This document shows, in pieces, positions 22,983 through 34,569 of a DNA stretch of 64,000 nucleotides. Made by a program: the position numbers and the translations under genes. The notes below the pieces were generated by a model, which ran no database searches, was not told the DNA's origin, and was given only the letters and a program-made list of their open reading frames with translations. The stretch comes from Ceratorhiza oryzae-sativae. Its lineage: Eukaryota; Basidiomycota; Agaricomycetes; Cantharellales; Ceratobasidiaceae. Location of the stretch: contig JARWMV010000247.1 of assembly GCA_030998015.1 (NCBI GenBank), forward strand, positions 806,001 through 870,000. Reading direction: 5' to 3'. Position 1 is the first letter of the stretch. Every line of letters begins with the position of its first letter.

Positions 22983-24403
22983 TTACATGCTTATTATATC
23001 GACACGCGCTATGCCCTTTGCGTGGCCTAGGCATTCAGATCGAAAGGTCATGAGACCCTGTGCTACCTCGAGGATGCCTGCCATGGAGGGATCGAAGTCC
23101 GAAGCTTCCTTGATTGCGTTGATTAACTGGTTTAGAACCGGTCCACTGTTATATTGGTAAAGATTGAAGGGCGGAGCAGCGTGTTCATCGCTTCCACCGA
23201 GCTGACGCTTAGCAAGATTTCTAGCAATAGGCGCCAGAATGTCTTTCATGACTGGATTGATGTTGGCCACGACCTTGTCTCGGACGTCGGGCCCGGACGT
23301 CCAGGATTTTTCGATCGATAACAGAAGATACGAGTACTATGGAGAGCCTGTTAGTCAACTGCTAACGCTAAAAAGTGTAGAAACACACCGCCGCATCGCA
23401 CGCTAACATAGCCTGTTGAAGATATATGAACATTTTCATTCGCATACAGTGGAGCGGTGCTCGCCTTTTTTATGATGTTATCTTGAAATTGTGAAGTTAT
23501 AGGATCTTCAACAGCCGTATAATACTGGATGTTTTCTCCTATAAGCTGTTTGAATCTCGCCCAATGGGAGGGTTCGGAACTTGAGCTGCCTGTAACGTTT
23601 CCTTCGCCTTGTTGGATAATCAAGTCCATAGCTTTCAGCGCGGATTGGAGGTCAGGGATTGTGGTCAAATCTTCCCCGTAGACCCCATCCTTGTCACTAA
23701 ACTGGTTGCTTGTATCTTTATTGAAGAGCTGCATTATGCTATCAAGGTGCCGCAATCCTGATTGCTGTGTAAGCGTTTCCTTGAGTAAAATACATGCTCG
23801 TGGGTCTTACCATCCTCTAGGCCTTTATAAAATTCACCAATACTTCCGTATTCAGGCAGCAAATGTTCCTCGCCAGGTATCGATGGTGGACGTGCAATTG
23901 GACGAATTGGGGAAAAGCTTTTGGGGGCTTCGACCTAACCGGGCACGTTTAATTGACAAAAAACCGTGCCTTTGCGTACACTCACAGCAACAAATGTACT
24001 TATAGCCTCAGGTGTTAGTGGCAAAAGATGTAACTAAAGGTCGCTATAGAATAATTCGCATGGATAGACTAGTGTATGATTTAGACCATAGAGTTTCGGC
24101 TCTCCGCCAACGGCACGCAATATGTTTCCAGCTAACGCAAGGTGGAGCATCTCTTCGATTACGACGTCTAGAATGATATTAGCGATTGAATTCACCAGTC
24201 TGGATTCTATACTTACCCCAAATATTTTGCCTAGCATCCGTCTTGTCATCCGGCTTTAGGCAGAATGCTGAGTACAAATACAACGGGATGGTATGTAGCT
24301 CTAGAATTACTGCAGTTTGAAGGTGATCCTTTAGGTCGTCGAGAGTCCACTCCTGAGGCGGGGCTCGAGGGGCTGGATAAGCAGGTTTGGGAAGAGAGGG
24401 CAT
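22983..24403 (-). pseudogene. Ferritin-like protein (iminophenyl-pyruvate dimer synthase/VioB-RebD type), apparently damaged
   Basis: Starts MPSLPKPAYPAPRAPPQEW (24403) and has the ferritin-like four-helix signature: DHLQTAVILELHTIPLYLYS in exon 1 (24217-24403) and VVIEEMLHLALAGNILRAVGG in exon 2 (from 24167), giving two E-x2-H-type iron ligand sets. Similar domains occur in bacterial VioB/RebD indole-pigment synthases and in many fungal proteins of unknown role. Later exons encode HLLPLTPEAISTFVAV, IGEFYKGLED, a long helical part (about 23755-23420) and a C-terminal QAMLACDAA...SIEKSW part ending at 22983. Two problems: an in-frame TAG (24034-24036) separates FYSDL from LHLLPLTPEA with no phase-correct intron, and near 23425-23440 the frame must change to reach YLQQAMLACDAA. 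Hence called pseudogene, but sequence error is possible. Confidence 0.65.
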
Positions 24404-25396
24404 AGTAAAAGGGATATCGATACACGACTACGGCCAACTGGTGGCGTTATAAGGCACCCAATCCGGCACATCCCGTATCTTCAACGTTTTGGACATGCAT
24501 GGATTCCGATTGGCTACCAAAATAATGAGACTTGCAAAGCATTCAGGGGGGATGGTCGGTCGCAAGGGCCCCGTTTCGAAGGCTTTGTGAATTGGTATGG
24601 AAGTTCGACCCAATGTAGCTTTTGGATGGATGGAGCCTTCAAAGGTGTTCCTCTTACATTCAGGGGTAACGCAGTATGGGCTTAAATGACGCACCCAGAC
24701 CTGACGTTACGGCCTTCTCTGAGAGTGTGTCTGTTGGCAGCGAGCCAAAGACGAAATGGTTCAACCGTGTTTCTCTCTCGGCGAGCTTCTTCATAAGACG
24801 GGCAGTGCACGAGGTGCTATCACCTTGAATGACAACGCCCCCTATTCATAAATCCGAAATATTGATGGGATTGCCTAAATTCAACCCTGAACGTGACAAA
24901 GGTCGCGGTTGGCTGCGAATGCAGGCGCTATGTAGGCTATCGTGAACCAGCATTTGTAGCAAGTCGGGGCTTGCTCGGTACATCGTCCAGTGGGCGTCTG
25001 CTTTATCCGATCGATCTCAGGAGGACTCAATTAGATGAGTAGTGTCAGGTACCACTAGCCCTTAGCCGTTGTCTGCTTGAGAAATCGATGATTCGAGAAC
25101 CATATACCCGCGCTCCGGCTATCCTTTTACCTCGATCGGCCATGAATATCAGGAGTCTATCGTTGCTGATAACACCGGAATCTCCCGTTCACCAGATCGC
25201 CAACAGAAGCGAATATGGGGCTCTTAGCCCCCCATTTGAACCTGTCCGTTTTTCGTGAGGAACATCAAGCGGCATAGTTGAATCTGATACTTCCTCTACG
25301 ACGGATTGACAGGGACCCTGGTTGTTGTAGCCCATTGAGCCCAATGTTCTAGGGTATATGCGTACAAACATCTATGAGCGAGCCAGACGGTTGTCA
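24404..25396. other. Intergenic between ferritin-like gene and MATE transporter
   Basis: About 1 kb with no supportable coding exon, repeat or RNA gene on either strand. It should contain the promoter of the ferritin-like gene at its left side and the 3' flank of the transporter at its right. Confidence 0.55.
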
Positions 25397-27357
25397 TTAT
25401 GGCCGCTCATCAGAATTCACTTGATTCGCCCCTCCCCTCCTGGCTAGTCGCAGCTTCGCTTTCTCTACCTCCGTTCCCCAGTTTGTCCTGAGGACAAGAT
25501 ATGCGGAGACGGATGCGGCATAGAATAGAGCCGCCGTGATTCCCGTCCACAGCCCTTTGAGCTCCATGTCCCGCCAAAAGGCGAGATATAATGCTAATGG
25601 GATCCCTATTGACATAGGATTAATTCATCAGACTGGCAATGGCAATCTATTCAAGCAAGACTTACCAATGCAATAGTATGCGGTCAGGTTGATAATAGCA
25701 CCGTACCCGAGTCTTCCAGTAGCGCGCAGTACTCCATCTGTAACTGCGGTAGCTCCATCTACAATCTGTGAATACTACCCTGTGAATACAGCCATGTGGT
25801 GCTCGTGTAACCAGAATGCTGACCTGGAACAGCGCGAGCAAGGGCAACACGCCGACACAAGCCTAGCGACGTCTTTATCGTCGTTAAACATGTACGACCA
25901 CTGGTTTCGACATAGCATGATGGTTGTACTGCATATATTATTAAATAAATCAGGGCTTGAAAGACTTCCATTGATGCAATTTATTTACCTCAAGATTAGG
26001 GCTACCACAACCGACATGCCCATGGCAGTCTGGGCGGCGATTTTGCCTCGACTAGCGTCCCCAGCCCCAAGCGCGTTTCCAACCCGGACGGTAGCCGCCA
26101 TCCCGAGTGAATATGGTGCCTGGAATGCCACACTAGCGGAAATCAGGAGGACGCTTTGCGACGCGAGTGACAGCGATCCGAATCTATATATTGTCTGGTT
26201 ATTCCACATTTTCTATTGTGCAACTCAACGACTAACTGGGATGAAGTCAAGCCTATGAATTCCCAGCTCCACCACTCGCTTGCAATTTGCCCGGTTCCAG
26301 ATAAGCCAAGTCTGAACAGCTTTCCCAGATCTCGAAAGCTTTGTCGCCCGATGGGATGCCATGCTGTTTTGGCGACGAACCAATACGCGTATAGAACGGA
26401 AATGATAGCCATAAGAGTGAAAGACAGGCTACTCGCGATTGGAGCGCCAATAAATCTGGGGAGTACAGAAGCTGAGTGGCGGGTGACGCATACGATGAAC
26501 TGATTTACCCAAGTCTAAAGGGTGGTGGCCCCCAAACAAGTAGCCAATTGAAAAAGATATTTGCCGGAGCTGCAATCGCAGTCACGACCGTTTGAGCGTG
26601 CATAATGCCTTGAGCCTGTAAATACCGTCTGGATACTTGGGGTCAGTCTTGAATGGAATTTGCTAGTGATGTTATGCATACGTACCGTGTGACCACGCTC
26701 ACTATCAAACCAGGCAGCACTAGAGTAAACCATCGAAGATATAGCCCAGCTAAACGGGCAATCTCGGGCTCTTGCTTGAGGTGTAACAGGATAAATTCAG
26801 CGTTTAGCCAGATGCCTATAACCGGCTGTAACATAAGTGATGTTCACTGAGGCGGGTCTGGTTCTGGGCGAGTCGTTTTACGTACAATCATAACGATGCC
26901 CTCGACGACTGCCATTCGTTGTGCCCAAAGCCCAACATCGCTCGGGCGCTCACTGGTCCAGGCCTGTGGGAGGAGCGAGTCTAGTGCGCTCGCGAACCCA
27001 TGCACGAGGCTAAGCCCAGTCACCGTTGCTGTGATCGAACTTAGACTGGACGCGGCGAGGGCTTGGGTTGAGAGATGACCAAGAGAGACGGCCGAGACCA
27101 GGATCAACGAATACTCGAGAATCTGAGCACTACGCAGAATGGGGTCTCGATTAACAAGGCACGTATACCATACGAAGCTTGTTACCTTACCCGAACACTG
27201 GGATTGCGAATTTCAACAGCAACTAGTTTGAATGATTATTTTGCCCGAGTGTCCTTGCGTTCTGACACACCTTTGATTCCTCAAACACATTTCCCCATGT
27301 CGTTTCCTTTGCAGTTTGGTGATTTATTGGCAAGAGTGGTGTGGCTTCCGGGCTCAT
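25397..27357 (-). CDS. MATE family multidrug/toxin efflux transporter
   Basis: Integral membrane antiporter that exports organic cations or other toxic small molecules using an ion gradient, likely at the plasma or vacuolar membrane; the substrate cannot be read from sequence. The start at 27357 gives MSPEATPLLPINHQ, a short cytosolic lead. Family blocks in order: SLGHLSTQALAASSL (about 27085), GFASALDSLLPQAWTSE (first MATE repeat signature, about 26990), PVIGIWLNAEF and the loop EPEIARLAGLYLRWF (about 26800), QASGGAGNSWAWS-like segments, SASVAFQAPYSLGMAATVRVGNALGAG (about 26130, second repeat signature), a MELKGLWTGITAA helix and a basic tail ending VNSDERP at 25397. About six to eight exons with 50-60 bp introns. 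Motifs of both halves are present and no lesion was found, though not every junction was checked. Confidence 0.87.
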
Positions 27358-27984
27358 GTTTGTGTGTTTGTGTTTGGCCGTGGAGGGTTGGAAAGTAGTC
27401 CCTAGCCGATTGGCGATGCTGACCAGCTCGACACATTTGCAGAGCAGACCTGAAAGTGTCTTAAACGACCTAACCGACAAAAGTGGCTCATATTATGCGC
27501 GGGAATTTTAAGTAGTTTGTATCACAGAAAGCGCAGGTTGCCCTCGGATGCTATTGTGCGCCATGCTGGCTCCGGTTTAGATCTATATGCCCTCGACACA
27601 TGATAGTACGATGTGGTCGGGGGTCCATGCTGCATTATTAATTAAATAGGGTGAATTTGCCTGGTGTTTATTATATTGTACAGTGGAAACCACTACAGGG
27701 GAGTGAATCTAGACCGAATCCATTAGCGAAAGAGCGCGCTTATGAGCATTCTACCATTATGGTTGGACTAATCAGTAGGGCAGCGGCTTTACTAACATGG
27801 TTCACGATGCAGTGTGCCAAGACGCTCTAGATTAAAGCTCTACACCTTGCTCACATTGGCGGTCGACAGGTCGCATTTCACCGGTTGACTCAAGACGAAG
27901 AGTATTTGATTAGCAACGGGCTATACTTGAATCATTAGCTCAATATTATCTCTATATGCAGGATAGACAAGAGTAGTATAGTCA
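27358..27984. other. Intergenic between MATE and LRR genes
   Basis: About 630 bp, no coding exon or repeat supported. It holds the MATE promoter on the left and the 3' flank of the LRR gene on the right. Confidence 0.55.
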
Positions 27985-30900
27985 TCATACGCGATCCTCA
28001 TCACCGTCAACCTCCTCCGGCTCAGCCGGCCTCGGTTCAGGCTCCTCTTCTTCGATAACCCGGGCCGGCGCACGATCGACTTGAGCTTCCAGCAGCTCTT
28101 GTCGGAGTGCCTCGCTATCAGTCCCGGATTCGAGCTCGTTTGGCGAGAGAAGGACTCGGCCTTTACGGAGGATTTCACCCTGAATGATGGGTTAGCTCTG
28201 GAGCACCGTAGCACCACAACCGGCTTACCTCTTCAGCAACCCAGGAGCGGCTGAGGTTCTCGGCGGGAGACGTCTCTCCACTATCATCCTCCGCGTCCTC
28301 TTCCGCGTCCCCTTCCCCTTCCGCTCCGTCAACAATCTCCGGCTCTTTGCCCTTGTCCTTTTCCTCGCCTAAACTCAGCCCGAGCCCCATCTCCTTTCTC
28401 ATACCCTCTTCCCTACTGGCCACAACCACAGGCGTCGCAAGCTCACCCACAACCGGGGCCAAACCATCATTCAACACCAACATCTCACTCAACAACCCCT
28501 CATCCTTTTCAACCCGAATCATCTCAACCAACACCGTCCGGATCTCCCTCGCGCGCCTCACCATCTCTTCCCCACCGCCCACATGCCTAAACTCGTCCGC
28601 GCACGCCCGCGCGGCCGACAACACCTCGCTCGGCGTCATCTTCCACACCCCGATTCGCCCCGCGGGGTCCACCCCGGCTCCCGCCGTGGCGTTGATGTTC
28701 ACATGGGCTTCGCGTGCGAGCGCGCTGTGCTCGATCGGGTCCCAGACCGCGCTCGGGCCGTTTTCGAGGATGGGCGTCGGCACGCCCTCGGCGACTTTTC
28801 CGGCTCGGGCTTCCTCGGCGGCTTGGGCTCGCTCTGTGTTCCGCACGCATATCTTGAGAATTTCTCGACAGAGCCGAGCCATATCTTCTTCGCCGGGGAC
28901 GATACTGAGATCCAAGCAGCGCAAAGTATAGTTGACTTTGAGACCCACGCTGAGCGCCAAGACGCCGGCTACGTCAAGCGAATTGGCAGTCAGGTCGAGG
29001 TGTTGCAGAGCCGGAAAGTCGGGTAGAAATTCGGCAAGGGCGATCGCGCCTTGCGAAGTGAGCGACGTCGATGCCAGCGAGAGGTGTCGTAGGGTCGTGT
29101 TCAATGTGAGAGCATTGCGGAGAACATGATGCCCTCTAGCAAAGGGGAGCAGCAAGGGTTGTTTGAAAGATCGAGCGAGGTCAGTGTAGAGTTGTATTTC
29201 TGTAAGCACGGGGACGAATCAAGCGTGTCCCTCGCATGACATCAGGAAACGACGTACCAGTGCTTCAGCAAGAACAATCAAACCCTGCATCTCCACCTTG
29301 TTCTCGCTGAGATTCAGACTCCTCAGAGTCCGATTCCTCTTGAGCACCTGGGCAATATACGACACGCCACCCTAAATCCAAACCACGTTAACCTCACCCG
29401 ACATGCCCGCCTCCAAAACCTGAAACTCACCCTCAAGTCATTGCCCTTTAGATCCAACACGACCAGACACCCAAGCTTTGGCACACCCTCCATGCTCCGG
29501 ACAATATCCATCAACGCCGCAGACGTGCCGCCGCCTATACTACCGCCCCCCGTCCCCGTCGCCCCAGTAGCCCCACTCGAAGTAGAACTGGTGCTCGGTG
29601 GCGCAGGAGGTAACCGCGTCGTCACACCTCCCAGAGAACTACTCGTGATCATCGTCACGGCCGGTTTGGCCCCGGTCGTGCCGCCAGCCGTTCCAGGTCT
29701 CGAAGGGGGTGCAGACGGGGGCGGAGTTCCTGCAGCAGCTCTCGCAGCGTTCTGTAATCGAACCGACAGAGGAGTCTGACGCGGGATATACGTTACTGGA
29801 ATCGGTCCAGTGGTCTGCATAGGAGCTGGGGGTTTGGGAGGAGGCGTTGAAGCGGGTGCGCCGGCTGCACGTCTCACGCGAGGGACATAGGCCGCATAGT
29901 TTGTTCCTGGCACGGGCGGAGGTTGATGTGCAACTGTGGCTGGGTGGCGTGGAGGTGGCGCGAGAGGTTTGTTATTGGGAGGTGGGAGTGGAGCTGGGGA
30001 TTGGGTAAGGGATGGGGGTTGTTCTGGTTGTGGTTGTTCTGAATGGGGTGGTTGCTGTGGCTGTTGTGGCTCAGTTTGGAGCCTTGGCAGCTGTGAAGGC
30101 GTCGAGGTGGATCCTTTACAACGATGAATACAAAGCCCAGATCGATTTCAACACAACTCACCGACTCCGGCACTAGTCCCAGCAGCGACCGCACCAGCCA
30201 ACCGCGCCTGCAACCCCTTGGGCTTGGGCGCCACAACAGGTGGAGCCTTGACATGCCCATTTTGAGCCCCACCCACCGTCCCATTCTCAAACGCCGCCCT
30301 AATATCCTTGACCTGCTGGAGTCCGACCCGAACCTCGGGCGGGGACGGCGGATCCTGGACAATGTCCCTCTCTTTGAACGTCGAGATCGTCGTCAGACTG
30401 GAATGGGACTGTAAATTCGGTCGAGCTGAATCGGGCGTAGCCAGGGATGTGACGCTCGGCCGAGGCGATCCTTGAGGTGTGGAGCGCGAGGATGATTCGG
30501 GTGTTGGTGTGAGACTTAGCCCTAGTCCTGAGTTGGTCGGAGGTGCTAAACCTTGGCCAGGTTGAGACGAGGGACCAGATATGGATTGTTGAGTTTGGTC
30601 TGGATAGTCTTTCATCATCAGCGCGAGTGCCACTGCACCAGCCTGGCCGATCTTGTTAGATCGGAGCGAGACGGTTTGGATTTGAGATGTGCGAATCGCA
30701 TGAGCTGTATATATGTCAATGATATGCCTTGAATGAGCAGATAGACGCACCCAGCGCTTCTAGGCCCGGCCCTCTCAATCCACACTCATCGAATCGGACC
30801 CCGATCAAGGCCCGTCTGGTGCGCTTCTTCTTCTTCTTAAACGCGCCTACGCCGTTCCAGTTGTTCCCCGAGATCCCCAGTCCGCTCCCAGACTTCTCCC

Positions 30901-32048
30901 TTTCGACGGGCGACCCGACTCGTGGCGTCTCTGCTACAGACGTCAGGCTGGAGACAGACATTCGAGGTGAGCCTGGTGAGCCTGGCGCATTGGAAAACGA
31001 CCCGCGTGGAGAACCAAGCACCGAGCCACGAGGGGAACTGGGACCGGCTCCTGGTGACTCGGGGTACCGTGCTGGGTCTTTGACACGTCGTGGGATGGCG
31101 ACGTTGGTATCGATCGTCGGCCTATCCTTGTCAAAGGGATTGGTGAACTGGACAGCGGGAGATGATCCCTCGAGAGAAACCATTGATGGGGTGCGGCTAA
31201 GACGTGTCGGGGGAGCGGGAGGAGGCTGGGGTGGTGCAGGAGGCAAAACGGCGAGGATGGATTCGACCGAGCGTTTGTCTAGCACGTTGAACGAGAGGTC
31301 TATAAACTCGAGCGCGTAGGTCTTGGACAGATATGAGGAGATCATTTTGAATGCCGAGGAGCGGAGGCGCCGGTTGTTGGCAAGAGCAAGGTATGGCAGT
31401 GTGTCGGGTATGAGTAGTGAGTGAAGGATAGGTTTTAGAGACTTTTTTTTTTCGTTAGATTCAAATGGCGGGGACATGAAGGGAACGAATGGTGCTCACG
31501 AGGTCATCCAAGTCGCATTCAGACAGAACCAATCGTTGGAGGCCCCAATCGAGGGCGAGCAAGTCGGCGAGTGCCGAGGCCGCATCAAACGAGAGCTTTG
31601 TGCGTGATAGATCGAGTACGCGCGGGGCGGCGACGTTGGCGCGAATCTGTGCGGATATAGTCGGGTCGACGCGCTCGTCGCGCAGCTTGCAGATGTCCTT
31701 GTACAGGGCCTCGACCCGTGCTGAGGTCCAGGCCTGGTGGTATTCTGCCTCGCGCCGCAGTCGCTCCGCCTCGTCGATCTCGAGCTTGGCCTCGCTCTGG
31801 GCGGCGCTGCTGGGCGCATTGGCGCTCGAGATCGGATAGACGACCCGCATCTCGGGAACGATGAAGTGGGCGCGCTTGAGGACGGCGCGCTCGCCGACGT
31901 CGGGGACGCCGGGAGTGGCCCCGCCGGGCTGTCCGCCGGGGCCGAGCAGGCGCGAGATGGAGAGCATGTCGCGCGTAAAGGAGAAAAACGGGCGTGGCGC
32001 CTGCACAGGCCGCTTGAGGATGCCCTTGCGTTCCGTCGTCGTTGCCAT
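27985..32048 (-). CDS. Leucine-rich-repeat (RNI-like) protein with long proline/serine-rich inserts
   Basis: Large protein of about 1200 residues whose LRR (ribonuclease-inhibitor type) units are separated by disordered inserts. It starts MATTTERKGILKRPVQAPRP (32048). LRR-like strands: RVLDLSRTKLSFDAASALADLL and WGLQRLVLSECDLDDL (about 31620-31510), LEFIDLSFNVLDKRS (about 31290), QTVSLRSNKIGQAGAVALAL (about 30660), LVVLDLKGNDLR (about 29450), LRSLNLSENKVEMQGLIVL (about 29310), LTSLDLSNN, LRHLSLASTSLTSQGAIAL and LQHLDLTANSL (29100-28950). Between units lie Ser/Pro/Gly-rich stretches (about 31200-30900, 30600-30200, 30060-29500). The C-terminus is acidic and ends at 27985. The layout resembles PPP1R37-type LRR proteins, and the KGILK lead is suggestive, but I see no convincing RVxF PP1-docking motif. 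Function unassigned; probably a scaffold or regulator. Confidence 0.75.
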
Positions 32049-34569
32049 TGCGTGTCGTCTGCCGCCTGGGATTCGCCTGGGTAATGTCCAGAGCACGTTA
32101 CATCAGTCCGGCGCTTGTGGGAGAAAATTACCTCAGCAGCAAACGCCCCTGTCACTGGGGTCTCTCCACACCAACACCTGATCGGTATGCGTGGCCTCTC
32201 CAGTGCTCCTCTGGCCAATGCACCCATTTTCGGAAACCCTGCAAGTATGCAGCCCAACTGCTCGGCACCCGCAAAGGTTGGTGGTTGACCACGCTTGTGC
32301 GACACCATTCGCCATACCCGCGGTCATTATATCACATATTCCTCGGCTCCAAGGCTTGTGTTCACGACAGGATCCATTCGAACATGGCATGATATATCCA
32401 GGTGTCTGGAGCTCATGTCAACAATATACTAAATGTCACTACAGGAACGAGCACATTGAAATACATTAACTCGCTAACCCTTTTCACCGCTGCTACAGCG
32501 TTGGCTACCCTCGTCACAGCTCAGTCAAAATACCGCCAAACAAACGAATAGGGGCTCAAAGTTCAGTCGCAACCCTATATATGTTTATACATCATATGCT
32601 CAAGAGACAAGGAATTTTTAAACAACCCATCGCTCAATCCATATACCTTACATCTCACGCCAATGAATACACATCCTCTTCATATTATGGTCTCGCTGAA
32701 ACGAGGGGTCATTATGCAACTAATAGGAATAGAAACGTATTTCTAATACCAATGATGTAACAGGAACCTAAACCAAGGTGAAGGCTATGGATTCATGGAT
32801 CAGGTCGTCAATGGGGACCGAATACGGTTGCGCTGCTTCGCCTCGTGACGTCATACTGAAGATTAAGCCAAATCAGGTCAAGCGGCCTAACAGCTTATGC
32901 TTTCTTCGCATCAAATAAAGACATCCATCGCCTATCCAGGCCACACAAACGGTACAAGCGACGATTCACATGTCCAGCAACAAGAGATACGCGACTTCTT
33001 GTCGGCAGCCGAGAGGATTGCAGAGTATTCGGTAAAACGCACTCGGATGATTCCGTTATGTCGTCCGCTTGGCATTGAATCGTTTTTCACAAAGCTTCGT
33101 GATGTTCACGATTATCCGTTCCCTTGATCCGCATAAGAACACCAGCTCTGTGGACCAAGGTGGACATTCCAAGTGCCTCAAAAGCCAGCGACTTACATGA
33201 TCCCGCTCACTCTGCGGGATCCACACTACGGTTCTCGTGGAATCAAAAACTTACCTCCATCGACCTTGAACAGCTCCGCAGTCGAAATCAACGGATTTAT
33301 CCATATCAAAACTAGCGCAAGGGTTAGAGTACGTTTGCAAGCCATTTTTGCGCAAGAATGGACATTATGACGAGTTTAGAATGTCAATGGAACCAGCGTC
33401 CCGCGTCTGGGATCTGGTCTGGTCTCACGAACTTGCGTCTGATGATATCGCAGAGAAGCCTTGTGCCGAGGCCGAGACATACGGTGGAGTCGAATTTCAA
33501 AATAAGATGATCAACTTTGTAACTCACATGCTCATTGGGGGTAACAAAAGATACTCGTAAGCTTCAAGGCCAAGTTGGAGCCTAAAAGTCCTATTCGTTC
33601 CGGGTTGATTGAACCGATGCAGTTCGGCGTGAGCGGTAAGGCCAGACGGAACGGTTGGATCCAAGGCCCCTTGGAATATTTTATTCTTGCACAATTGATA
33701 GTTGATCGTTTGCTTGAATCATGGCTTTCTAGAAGCCAATGTGGTGTGTCGGGCCTGCCGTTATGGCGCGATGAAATCTGGTTCGGCGTTCTTAAATTGC
33801 ATTACGTCTTTTTTCTTTAGAAGCTGCGTGACCGATTTGTGCCGGGAGCAACTCCTAAATCAACCTTAATCCGCTAACAATGGAATGTAGGTTGGAGTGG
33901 TATGCTTCAGGCCCAGTAGTTGGTGCATATAATGGGCACAAAGGTGAGACTCTGCCATCCATGATGTCATCTTCAATTCTTCTAAATTTGATTATGTATC
34001 ACTTAATGACAGCTTTTCGGATATGCGGAACTTTATTGTGGCTCAAACAGCAGTTGCGCCAGCTATCCTCATATATGCGGCCTGTGATTTCTCGCAAGTT
34101 TGCCTCGGGGCCCTTTAGCTATTCAAACAGAACTAGATTTAACCCGAGGCTAAATTTTCAACCACTTCATATCAAAAGCTTCCGTAGCCTGTGTTTAAAC
34201 GTGCTTGGCTGTGATTCTATATTCAGAGGAACTGAGGGGTGGTCCCTATGTCACGAGACATTGCAGGCTGTTCAGTTCGAACCATCGCTCTGCCGTCATA
34301 ACCAACGTCGATGCGATGTCTCTGGGCGACTTGTTTGGGTATACGCGGGCATTGGATCACTGTTCAATGTTCTATCCGAATTACATGATCCCGCTTGCGT
34401 TGCGGTGTTCACGGCATAGTCCCCGGTGAAGTTGCTTCTTGGGTCCTTTGGATCGCGCGCGGATCTCGACCGTACCTGCTGGGCATTGGAATATTACTTC
34501 AGATTCCCGATACACTACGAGTATTTAAGTCGCAGGACATGGTGACTATCCAACACTCATCCTCCAACC
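32049..34569. other. Long intergenic region with degenerate coding traces
   Basis: About 2.5 kb. Plus-strand traces such as FLSAAERIAEYSVKRTRMIPL (about 32990) and RTPALWTKVDIPSAS (about 33135, vaguely like an F-box neighbourhood) suggest one or more decayed genes, but stops and missing splice sites prevent a model. The promoter of the LRR gene lies at the left and that of the FAD monooxygenase at the right. No RNA gene seen. Confidence 0.4.

Noticed and set aside
23415..23445. A 19-nt GT-AG intron to rescue the ferritin-like frame
   Set aside because: It would be far below any intron length otherwise seen here (about 48 bp and up) and too short for the spliceosome.
28583..29026. Plus-strand frames opposite the LRR gene
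   Set aside because: Long open antisense frames are expected in GC-rich, low-complexity coding sequence; the minus strand has the LRR motifs and splice sites.
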